Shown piece after piece: positions 33,946 through 41,778 of a DNA stretch of 64,000 nt. Origin of the DNA: Mycobacterium sp. AT1. GTDB lineage: Bacteria; Actinomycetota; Actinomycetes; Mycobacteriales; Mycobacteriaceae. The notes under the pieces are model-generated. The model was given only the letters and a program-made list of their open reading frames with translations, had not been told where the DNA came from and ran no database searches. The translations under genes and the position numbers were made by a program. Location of the stretch: assembly GCF_002043095.1 (NCBI RefSeq), contig NZ_MVOC01000076.1:1-64000 (forward strand), in the 5' to 3' direction. Position 1 is the first letter of the stretch. Every line of letters starts with the position of its first letter.

Positions 33946-36900
33946 CCCGTCGGTGTATCACAGGAGGTCAAGGACAGGAACGCCCCGAGTTCGATCAGAC
34001 CGTCGGGAGTGGACGGCAGGTAGTCCGTCAACAGCCGGGACCGCACGACGACCGCCGCGTACTTGGCCCGGCTCACGGCCACGTTGAGCCGATTGCGGTT
34101 GAGCAGGAACGAGATTCCACGCGGCACGTCGTCGGCCGACGACGCGGTCATCGACACGAACACCACCGGCGCCTGCCGACCCTGGAACTTGTCGACCGTG
34201 CCGACCTGGACCTCGGTCAGGTTCGCGGCGTCGAGCCTGCGCCGCAGGGTGACCACCTGGGCGTTGTACGGGGTGACGACCAGCACGTGCCCCTGGTCGA
34301 GGGGGACGGTCCCGTCGCCGTCGGTCCACGGGGTGCCGAGCAGACCCTGGATCTCGGCGACGATCGCGTCGGCCTCCTCGGGGCTGTCGGTCGAGTTGCC
34401 GTCGTGGTCGACCTCGAGAAGCCGGACGCCGGGGGTCACGCCGTCGAGTCGCCGCGCCCCGCTGACGTCGTCCTTCGCGCGCAGGCGCCCGTCGTAGGAC
34501 AGTCGGGAGACCGGTCCGCATACGTCGGGATGCATGCGGTAGGAGAATTCGAGGAAGTAGCCGCGCTCAGGGGGCAGCGTGTGGTGGCCGTCGACCAACC
34601 AGCCCAACGCCGAGTGGTCGACGGGCTCGGGGTGGGTGCCTTGGCTGACCTGCGGCAGTTGCTGCGGGTCACCGAGCAGCAGCAGGTTTCTGGCCGCGCT
34701 GGCCACCGCGATGGTGTTGGCCAAGCTGTATTGGCCTGCCTCCTCGACCACCAGCAGGTCGAGCGAGCCACGCGGCACCCGGCCGGCGTTGGCGAAATCC
34801 CAAGCCGTGCCGCCGATTACGCCTCCGACGGGGTCGTCGATGAACGCCGCGTAGTCCTTCTCTGCGACGTCGCGCCACGGCGCGTTCGGGCTCTTCTTCT
34901 TGCCGACCCGGTCCGGATCCACCCCCGCGTCGACGACGCATCCGAGCAGGTTCTCCACCACGGCGTGTGACTGCGCCACCACGCCGATGCGCCAGTTGTG
35001 CTCGGTGACCAGCCTGCTGATCACCTTGGCGGAGGTGAACGTCTTGCCGGTGCCCGGCGGCCCGTGCACGGCCAGGTAGGACGAGTCGAGGTCCAGCAGG
35101 GCCGCGGTGACGTCGGCGGCGACGTCACCGCGGCGGGGGAGTGCACCACCGGTCACGGTGCGCGGTGGCCGGCGAAGCAGGATGTCGGTGACCGCGTCGG
35201 CGGGCAGGTTCGGCAAGCCCGCCCCGACGAGGGCCGCGGTTGCCTCGATGGATTCCTGCAGCGGCCTGGTGTTGATCGGTGGCCCCGGGGTGAGCGCGAA
35301 CGGCACCTGGGCGAAGATCTCGCCGTCCTTGGGCTGCTTCTCCACGATGAGCGCCTCCGTCGGCGCCTCCGGGTCGTCGCACCCGATGACCTCGACGCTG
35401 GCGAATCCGCGGCGGTCGGGGTCGTCGGCGAACCCCGCGGGAGCGGGCGGCTCGTAGAGGGCGTACATGCTTCTGCCCAGTTCTCCGGTGGCGATCTCAC
35501 CGAAGAGTCGGATGTGCCGTTGCGGCTTGCGGGCTCGCGGCGGCTGGTGCCAGTCGGCGACGATCTCGTGGCGGTCCGCGACGAACACGTCGCCGTTGTC
35601 GGACCACTCGTCGACCGGATTGTTGACGCGGTCGAAGTGCGCCCACCAGAACGGCTTGTCCTCCCGCTTGTGATAGCCCCTGGCCGCCGCCACCATCGCG
35701 ACGGCGGTCTGCTCTGGGGTGCGCGCCTCGGACCCGTCGCCGGCGAACGTCGTCAGTCGGCGCTCGAGGGCGTCGGCGACCTCGACGGCTTCGTCGGCCG
35801 CCGCGCCACGTACGCGTTGCGGCCCGCGCGGGGGGACCTCGGATTCGATGGCGCGGGCGACCAACCAGTCGCGGAGTCGGCGCGTCGACCGGCAGTCGTA
35901 GCGGTTGTAGTCCTCGATGTCCTTGAGCACGATCTGCGCGTCGTCGAGCTTGCCCTCGTCACGCAGCGAGCAGTAGCGGGCGTACTGGGTGATCGAGTCC
36001 GTCGCGGTGGTGACCTCGCCGTCGCGCAGTTCGTTGCCCATGTAGAGCGGCTCGAGGTACTTGATGGAGTAGCTCTCGGTGCCGACGCGAATGCTCTTGC
36101 GCACCAACGGATACAGGTCGACGAGCACGCCGTTGCGCAGTAGTTCGTCGACGTCGTTCTCGCCGACCCCGTACCGGCCGGCCAGCCGCAGCAGGGTGCT
36201 CTTCTCGTACGCGGCGTAGTGGTAGACGTGCATGCCCGGGTACTTCTTGAGTCGCTTGCGGACCATGGCGAGGAAGTCGACGAGGGCTTGGCACTCGCTG
36301 GGGCGGTCGTGGGCCCAATACGGGGTGAACTCCTCCTGCGCCGTCAGCACGCCCCACAGGTACTCCAGACCCCAGTCCCTGCCGTTGAGCGTCCACAGCG
36401 GGTCGCCCTCGAAGTCGAAGAACAGGTCGCCCTTGTTGGCGTCGGGAAGCACCATGAGGGGCTGGGCGTCGACCACCTCGTAGGGCGGCTTGCCGTCCAC
36501 CCGATCGGCGACCTGCAGCCGCGCCTGTGCGGTGAGCGCCTTCACCGTGCGGGCGGACAGCTCGGGCACCGCTGCGTCCAGCTCGGCGAGGTCGTGCACG
36601 GTGGTGACGCCCGCGTCGATCAGGCGGGAGCGTTGACTCACCCGCATGCCGGCGACCAGCAGCAGGTCGTCGCGGGCGCGGACCTCGACGCTGCACTCCG
36701 GACACCGGAAGCAGGCGCGGACGTCGTCGTCGTTCCAACTGACCGGCCTGTCGCGCGCGAGGTGCTCGTCGAGCAGCCGCTGAAGGGCCGCGCGCCGCGG
36801 GAGGTAGACGGGAAGCAGTTCGTCGACCCGGTAGGGCGACACGGCGCCGTCGCCGAGCACCAGCTCGACCTCGTCGGCCACCGGGACGCCTCGGCGCGCG

Positions 36901-37364
36901 AGGGTGTCGGCGTACGCCGCGAGCTGCAGCAGGGCCTCGACCTTCACCGAGCGGGCGAGCTTGGTGTCGCGCAGCAGGTACCGGTCGCCATCTAGCACCA
37001 GGAAGTCGGCGAAACCCACGAAGCGGCCGTCGAACATCGCCGCCTGGTAGACGACCGGCGCGCGGCTCTCGACGGCGCGCATCGTCTGCTCGGCCGCGGA
37101 GCGCAGCCCCGAGGAGGTGTAGGACGGGCGGCCGATGACGGTGACGTCGCCGAACTCGGCGCGAAGGTCGTCGAGCTGACGGCGTTCGTGGTCGTCGCCG
37201 AGGGACGACGTGCGCTCGAGCAGCTCGTCGGTGACGACGATCTTCGGGCTGCGTCCTAGCTTCGCGTCGAAGGCGCGCAGCAAGGCGTACTCGCAGCGCG
37301 CGGCGGCGGCGAGATCGGATGCGCTGTAGACGACGCGGTCGTCTCCATCGGCTAGGACGAACAC
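33942..37364 (-). CDS. Fe-S nuclease / RNase H-like exonuclease / SF1 helicase fusion (Rv1251c-like)
   Basis: A 1140-residue TM0106-type protein. The N-terminal RecB-like PD-(D/E)XK nuclease has D120, D133-x-K135 and Q147-xxx-Y151. Four cysteines, C24 and C218-x2-C221-x2-C224, are placed like the 4Fe-4S staple of AddB, Cas4 and Dna2. A DEDD/YprB-type exonuclease domain follows (FFDFEGDP with D317 and E319, later NRYDCRST). The C-terminal SF1 helicase has GPPGTGKTFTS (about 765), VVEEAGQYS (about 873), GDPQQLPQ and VGTVDKFQGRQAPVVF (about 1056). It probably unwinds and trims DNA or RNA-DNA hybrids; no pathway is established. The GTG at 37364 matches the length of Rv1251c (recalled as 1139). 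Confidence 0.88.
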   Translation of the reverse strand: MFVLADGDDRVVYSASDLAAAARCEYALLRAFDAKLGRSPKIVVTDELLERTSSLGDDHERRQLDDLRAEFGDVTVIGRPSYTSSGLRSAAEQTMRAVESRAPVVYQAAMFDGRFVGFADFLVLDGDRYLLRDTKLARSVKVEALLQLAAYADTLARRGVPVADEVELVLGDGAVSPYRVDELLPVYLPRRAALQRLLDEHLARDRPVSWNDDDVRACFRCPECSVEVRARDDLLLVAGMRVSQRSRLIDAGVTTVHDLAELDAAVPELSARTVKALTAQARLQVADRVDGKPPYEVVDAQPLMVLPDANKGDLFFDFEGDPLWTLNGRDWGLEYLWGVLTAQEEFTPYWAHDRPSECQALVDFLAMVRKRLKKYPGMHVYHYAAYEKSTLLRLAGRYGVGENDVDELLRNGVLVDLYPLVRKSIRVGTESYSIKYLEPLYMGNELRDGEVTTATDSITQYARYCSLRDEGKLDDAQIVLKDIEDYNRYDCRSTRRLRDWLVARAIESEVPPRGPQRVRGAAADEAVEVADALERRLTTFAGDGSEARTPEQTAVAMVAAARGYHKREDKPFWWAHFDRVNNPVDEWSDNGDVFVADRHEIVADWHQPPRARKPQRHIRLFGEIATGELGRSMYALYEPPAPAGFADDPDRRGFASVEVIGCDDPEAPTEALIVEKQPKDGEIFAQVPFALTPGPPINTRPLQESIEATAALVGAGLPNLPADAVTDILLRRPPRTVTGGALPRRGDVAADVTAALLDLDSSYLAVHGPPGTGKTFTSAKVISRLVTEHNWRIGVVAQSHAVVENLLGCVVDAGVDPDRVGKKKSPNAPWRDVAEKDYAAFIDDPVGGVIGGTAWDFANAGRVPRGSLDLLVVEEAGQYSLANTIAVASAARNLLLLGDPQQLPQVSQGTHPEPVDHSALGWLVDGHHTLPPERGYFLEFSYRMHPDVCGPVSRLSYDGRLRAKDDVSGARRLDGVTPGVRLLEVDHDGNSTDSPEEADAIVAEIQGLLGTPWTDGDGTVPLDQGHVLVVTPYNAQVVTLRRRLDAANLTEVQVGTVDKFQGRQAPVVFVSMTASSADDVPRGISFLLNRNRLNVAVSRAKYAAVVVRSRLLTDYLPSTPDGLIELGAFLSLTSCDTPTG

Positions 37365-37408
37365 GAACTCGACTGTAGGTGAGCGGTCCGACGTCGCCCC
37401 GTGACGAA

Positions 37409-37957
37409 CTAGCCCGTGTTGCCGATCAATTCGACGCCGTTGCCGTTCCATCGGAACCGCACCACGCTCTTGAGCTTGCTGGTCTCGTTGAGATACATCA
37501 ACGCGATGGTGTCGCCCGTCGTGGCGGTGTCGTCGATGCCGTTGAAGCCGTAGGTGTCCGGAACGCCGGTGGGGATGACCTTGCCGAGGTGGAACAACAC
37601 GGCGCGGGTGTTCGGGTTGGCGGCGTTGGTGTTCGCCTTGATGACGATCGCCGACAGCGGCGCGCATTCGTTGTAGTTGCCCGCCAACGGCTCGGGGCTC
37701 CACGGTTGTCCACTCCGAGGGTCCCTTGGCAGTTCGGACACGGCCTTGGCGATCTCCGGCGCGGCGAGGTCGACCGCACAGGGATCGGCGGGCCCCGGCG
37801 CCGGAGAAGGACCGGAGGCGACCGTAGGGGCGGGAGCGGGAGGGGCCGTCTGAGCCGGGGCGACGGTGGCCTCCGGGGTCTTGGAGACGGTCGAATCGCT
37901 CGCCCCGCAGCCGGCCAGTGTCGCCACCGCGGCAAGGACCGCGAACCACCGATGCAC
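37409..37957 (-). CDS. lprE: Lipoprotein LprE
   Basis: A 182-residue lipoprotein with a signal peptide and lipobox TLAGC, Cys at about residue 17. A Pro/Ala-rich linker (about 25-57) and a LppP/LprE-type domain follow, the latter with CAVDLAAPEI, YNECAPLSAIVI and GDTIALMYLNET. Two Cys in the domain could form a disulfide. The role is unknown; the M. tuberculosis homologue has been tied to survival in macrophages. The GTG at 37957 has AAGGGA nine bases upstream; GTGs at 37963 and 37975 are also in frame. The helicase gene follows 44 bp downstream. Confidence 0.82.
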   Translation of the reverse strand: MHRWFAVLAAVATLAGCGASDSTVSKTPEATVAPAQTAPPAPAPTVASGPSPAPGPADPCAVDLAAPEIAKAVSELPRDPRSGQPWSPEPLAGNYNECAPLSAIVIKANTNAANPNTRAVLFHLGKVIPTGVPDTYGFNGIDDTATTGDTIALMYLNETSKLKSVVRFRWNGNGVELIGNTG

Positions 37958-38059
37958 CCTCACTGGTCCCTTCACGCTGCGCCACCGTACCGGCTCGGAG
38001 TGTCGAAGCCGCGACGACATGAGGGAGGGAGCGGCATTTACCCGTAGACTGCCACCTCG

Positions 38060-39754
38060 ATGAGCTCTGAAGACTCCGACGCGACGAGCGCCGACATAAC
38101 CTTTGCTGACCTGCAGATTCACCCGGCGGTGCTGCGGGCCCTCGCCGACGTCGGCTACGAGTCGCCGTCGGCGATTCAGGCCGCGACGATACCGGCGATG
38201 ATGGCCGGCTCCGACGTGGTCGGACTGGCGCAGACCGGCACCGGCAAGACCGCCGCGTTCGCGATCCCCATCCTGTCGCGGATCGACACCACCAGCCGCA
38301 CCACGCAGGCCTTGGTGCTCGCCCCGACCCGCGAGCTTGCACTGCAGGTCGCGGAGGCTTTCAGTCGCTACGGTGCGCACCTGCCGGTCAACGTGCTTCC
38401 GGTCTACGGCGGCTCGTCCTACGGGCCGCAGCTGGCCGGCCTCAAGCGCGGCGCGCAGGTCGTCGTCGGCACTCCCGGCCGGGTGATCGACCACCTGGAG
38501 AAGGGCAGCCTGGACGTTTCGCACCTCGACTACATGGTGCTCGACGAGGCCGACGAGATGCTGCAGATGGGCTTCGCCGAGGACGTCGAGCGGATCCTCG
38601 CCGACACCCCCGAGTACAAGCAGGTGGCGCTGTTCTCGGCCACCATGCCGCCCGCGATCCGCAAGATCACCTCCAAGTACCTGCACGATCCCGTACAGGT
38701 CACCGTGAAGTCGAAGACGGCGACCGCGGAGAACATCTCGCAGCGCTACATCCAGGTGGCCGGACCGCGGAAGATGGATGCCCTCACCCGACTGCTCGAG
38801 GTCGAGCCGTTCGAGGCGATGATCGTGTTCGTCCGCACCAAGCAGGCCACCGAAGAGGTCGCCGAGAAACTTCGCGCCAGGGGCTTCTCCGCCGCGGCCA
38901 TCAACGGTGACATCGCCCAGGCCGTCCGTGAGCGCACCATTTCTCAGCTCAAGGACGGGACGATCGACATCCTGATCGCCACCGACGTGGCGGCGCGTGG
39001 TCTGGACGTGGAGCGCATCTCCCACGTCCTGAACTACGACATCCCGCACGATCCCGAGTCCTACGTGCACCGCATCGGACGCACGGGCCGGGCCGGACGC
39101 TCGGGCGCGGCGGTGCTGTTCGTCACACCCCGCGAGAAGCATCTGCTCAACTCCATCGAGAGGGTGTCCCGGCAGAAGCTCGTCGAGTCTCAGCTCCCGT
39201 CGGTCGACGACGTCAACGACAAACGCGTGGAGAAGTTCCGCGAAGCGATCACCGAGGCCCTGAACGCACCAGGGATCGAGTTGTTCCGCAAGCTGATCGA
39301 GGACTACGAGCGCGACCACGACGTGCCGACGGCGGAGATCGCCGCGGCACTGGCCGTGCAGAGTCGCGGTGGTGGTGAGTTCCTGATGACGGAGCCGCCG
39401 CCGGAGAAGCGCCGCGAGCGCCCGGACCGCGACGCGGGCGGAGAGGGCGGCCCGCGCAAGCGGCGCGACAACGTCCGAGGTGACCTCGCGACCTACCGCA
39501 TCGCGGTCGGCAAGCGGCACAAGGTCGGGCCGGGTTCCATCGTCGGGGCGATCGCCAACGAGGGCGGCTTGCACCGCAGCGACTTCGGCCACATCACCAT
39601 CAAGATGGATCATTCGACGGTCGAGTTGCCCGCGAAGCTGTCCAGGGAAACCCTGAAGAAGCTCGAGAACACCCGGATCTCGGGTGTGCTCATCGATCTC
39701 AAACAAGATCGTCCAGGTCGAGAGGGACCGAGTCACCACCACAAGCCGAAGTGA
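38060..39754 (+). CDS. deaD: DEAD-box RNA helicase DeaD (CsdA)
   Basis: A 564-residue DEAD-box helicase. The Q motif is LAD-VGYESPSAIQ, motif I AQTGTGKTAA, motif II VLDEADEML, motif III SAT and motif VI HRIGRTGRAGR. After the two RecA domains comes a charged linker and a C-terminal DbpA-type RNA-binding domain, from about residue 475 (YRIAVGKRHKVGPGSIVGAI). It remodels structured RNA in ribosome assembly and mRNA turnover, especially in the cold. A TAGACT -10 (38045-38050) lies close to the ATG, so the leader is very short. The stop overlaps the next start by 4 bp. Confidence 0.94.
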   Translation: MSSEDSDATSADITFADLQIHPAVLRALADVGYESPSAIQAATIPAMMAGSDVVGLAQTGTGKTAAFAIPILSRIDTTSRTTQALVLAPTRELALQVAEAFSRYGAHLPVNVLPVYGGSSYGPQLAGLKRGAQVVVGTPGRVIDHLEKGSLDVSHLDYMVLDEADEMLQMGFAEDVERILADTPEYKQVALFSATMPPAIRKITSKYLHDPVQVTVKSKTATAENISQRYIQVAGPRKMDALTRLLEVEPFEAMIVFVRTKQATEEVAEKLRARGFSAAAINGDIAQAVRERTISQLKDGTIDILIATDVAARGLDVERISHVLNYDIPHDPESYVHRIGRTGRAGRSGAAVLFVTPREKHLLNSIERVSRQKLVESQLPSVDDVNDKRVEKFREAITEALNAPGIELFRKLIEDYERDHDVPTAEIAAALAVQSRGGGEFLMTEPPPEKRRERPDRDAGGEGGPRKRRDNVRGDLATYRIAVGKRHKVGPGSIVGAIANEGGLHRSDFGHITIKMDHSTVELPAKLSRETLKKLENTRISGVLIDLKQDRPGREGPSHHHKPK

Positions 39755-40893
39755 CGGGGCGCGACACTGACGTTGGCGGCCTCGAGTCGGCAAGCCGGGG
39801 CAGAGTCGCCTCCTTAACCGGCGTTCGCGCGGTCGCCGCGATACTCGTGATGTTGACCCATGCCGCCTACACGACGGGCAAGTACACCCACGGTTACGTG
39901 GGTTTGATCTACTCCCGCATGGAGATTGGCGTACCGATCTTCTTCGTGTTGTCCGGCTTCCTGCTGTTCGCGCCGTGGGTGCGGGCGGCCGCCGACGGTC
40001 GCCCGTCGCCGTCGGTCAGCCGCTACGCGTGGCATCGGGTCCGGCGCATCATGCCCGCCTACGTCGTCACGGTGCTCGCGGCGTACCTGGTGTATCACTT
40101 TCGCACCGCGGGGCCGAATCCCGGCCACACGTGGATGGGGTTGTTTCGCAACCTGACTCTGACGCAGATCTACACCGACGACTACCTGTATTCGTACTTG
40201 CACCAAGGGCTTACGCAGATGTGGAGCCTCGCGGTTGAGGCGGCGTTCTACGTCGCCCTGCCGTTCCTGGCCTATCTGCTGCTGGTGGTGGTGTGCCGCA
40301 GACAGTGGCACCCGGTGCGCCTGATCCTCGGTCTGGTGGCGTTGGCGTTCGTCAGCCCGGCCTGGTTGACGCTGGTGCACACCACCGATGTCCTACCCGA
40401 CGGGGCGCCGCTGTGGCTGCCGACGTATCTGACGTGGTTCCTCGGCGGCATGCTGCTCGCGGCGCTTCTGCCCCTCGGCGTGCGCGCGTACGCGGTGATC
40501 TGCATACCGCTGGCGCTTGCCTGCTATCTCATCGCGTCGACGCCGATCGCCGGGGCGCCGACGACGTCGCCCGCCGAGCTTCGGGAGGGCTTGGTCAAGA
40601 CGGTGTTCTACGCGGTCATCTCGACGCTGGTGGTGGCCCCGCTGGCGCTGCACGGGCATGACGGCGCGCGGGGGTGGTACCAGCAGTTCATGGCGAGCCG
40701 GCCGATGGTCTTCCTTGGCGAGATCTCCTACGAGATCTTCCTGATTCACCTCGTCACCATGGAACTGGTGATGGTCGAGATCCTGCGCTTCCCGATCTAC
40801 ACCGGCTCCATGTGGTGGTTGTTCGTGGTCACGATGATCGTCACCGTGCCGCTGGCATGGCTGCTGCACCGCGTGACCCGGGTGCGGACGTAG
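39751..40893 (+). CDS. OafA/YrhL-type membrane acyltransferase (Rv1254-like)
   Basis: A 380-residue acyltransferase-3 family protein with about ten membrane segments. The N-terminal motif is LTGVRAVAAILVMLTHAAY, whose His is the likely catalytic residue, followed by the FFVLSGFLLFAPW signature and WSLAVEAAFYV. It transfers acyl groups to an envelope glycan or lipid; the acceptor is unknown. The GTG at 39751 overlaps the deaD stop (GTGA), as in M. tuberculosis, so translation is coupled. Confidence 0.88.
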   Translation: MTGRDTDVGGLESASRGRVASLTGVRAVAAILVMLTHAAYTTGKYTHGYVGLIYSRMEIGVPIFFVLSGFLLFAPWVRAAADGRPSPSVSRYAWHRVRRIMPAYVVTVLAAYLVYHFRTAGPNPGHTWMGLFRNLTLTQIYTDDYLYSYLHQGLTQMWSLAVEAAFYVALPFLAYLLLVVVCRRQWHPVRLILGLVALAFVSPAWLTLVHTTDVLPDGAPLWLPTYLTWFLGGMLLAALLPLGVRAYAVICIPLALACYLIASTPIAGAPTTSPAELREGLVKTVFYAVISTLVVAPLALHGHDGARGWYQQFMASRPMVFLGEISYEIFLIHLVTMELVMVEILRFPIYTGSMWWLFVVTMIVTVPLAWLLHRVTRVRT

Positions 40894-40918
40894 CCCACCG
40901 CCCACCGCCACGGTCGAG

Positions 40919-40932
40919 TTAGGGTTACCTAA
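40919..40932. promoter_or_regulatory. Iron-box-like palindrome before the SIP gene
   Basis: TTAGG-GTTA-CCTAA has the outer half-sites of the actinobacterial IdeR/DmdR iron box, but a 4-bp rather than 9-bp spacer. It lies 16 bp before the ATG of a siderophore-interacting protein, which makes iron control plausible but not shown. Confidence 0.35.
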
Positions 40933-40948
40933 GTCGATTGGAGGCGTC

Positions 40949-41662
40949 ATGGCCGAAAGCAAACCATCCCGCGGATTCGCCGGTGCGCTCGTAAAACTCT
41001 GGCGCGGAGGCGATTACGCCCTGACGGTCACCGGCCGTACCGAGGTGACCCCGAACTACCTTCGCCTGCACTTTCTTGCCAAGGAGCTGCTCGCCGAGCG
41101 CCCGATCCATCCGACGATGTGGGTCCGTGGCTGGTTCCCCGACGGCAACAAGTCCCATCAGCGGGGCTACACGCTGGTCAACCCCGACCCCGAGGCCGGG
41201 ACGCTGGACGTCGACTTCGCCATGCACGACGGACTGGCGACGGCCTGGGCCCGGACCGCCAAACCCGGCGACACCCTCGAGGTCACGGTGCTCGGCACTG
41301 ACTTCACGCTGCCGGAACCCGCGCCCGCCGGTTACGTCGTCGTCGGTGACACGGCGTCGTTGCCGGCGATCAACTCGCTGCTCGACGCCATCGGCAACGT
41401 GCAGGCCAAGGTGTTCCTCGAGTCATCCCACGCCGACGACCGCGAACTGCCCGTCGCCGGGGGCGACGTCACGTGGATCGACCGCAAGAACGGCGGTGAG
41501 GCGTTGGTCGAGGCCGTCCGGTCGTCGGCTTTCACGGCGCTGGACCACTTCGGCTGGGTGGCCTGCGACAACCGCACCACCCGCGCGATCGCCAAGGTCC
41601 TCCGGGAGGACTACGGGATACCGCGCAGGGCCGTCAAGGCGCAGGCCTACTGGGCGGGCTGA
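40949..41662 (+). CDS. Siderophore-interacting FAD-dependent reductase (SIP family)
   Basis: A 237-residue flavoprotein of the ViuB/SIP ferric-siderophore reductase family. The FAD site is RGYTLVNPD (about 72-80) and the NAD(P)H domain has VVVGDTASLPAINSLL. The C-terminal WVACDNRTTRAIAKVLRE and AYW are typical of SIPs. It would release iron from imported siderophores by reduction. The ATG follows TTGGAGG. An iron-box-like palindrome sits just upstream. It lies alone between the acyltransferase and arylsulfatase genes; I know of no equivalent here in M. tuberculosis. Confidence 0.88.
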   Translation: MAESKPSRGFAGALVKLWRGGDYALTVTGRTEVTPNYLRLHFLAKELLAERPIHPTMWVRGWFPDGNKSHQRGYTLVNPDPEAGTLDVDFAMHDGLATAWARTAKPGDTLEVTVLGTDFTLPEPAPAGYVVVGDTASLPAINSLLDAIGNVQAKVFLESSHADDRELPVAGGDVTWIDRKNGGEALVEAVRSSAFTALDHFGWVACDNRTTRAIAKVLREDYGIPRRAVKAQAYWAG

Positions 41663-41778
41663 CGCCGACTCAGTCAAGATCAACTCCGGTGAGAAATGTG
41701 CCGCGGGGCGGGCGGCTGGCGCATACGCTTTGGCCCATCGCCGAAGCGCGGCGGTTCCTTCGGTGAGCGGATGGCCCA

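Noticed and set aside
37365..38342. N-terminal extension of the giant helicase by about 325 codons
   Set aside because: The extension is Arg-rich shadow of lprE and deaD; the GTG at 37364 gives the expected N-terminus and length.
37409..39793. 794-codon minus-strand frame across deaD into lprE
   Set aside because: Only the last 182 codons (LprE) are real; the rest is antisense to deaD and lacks any family motif.
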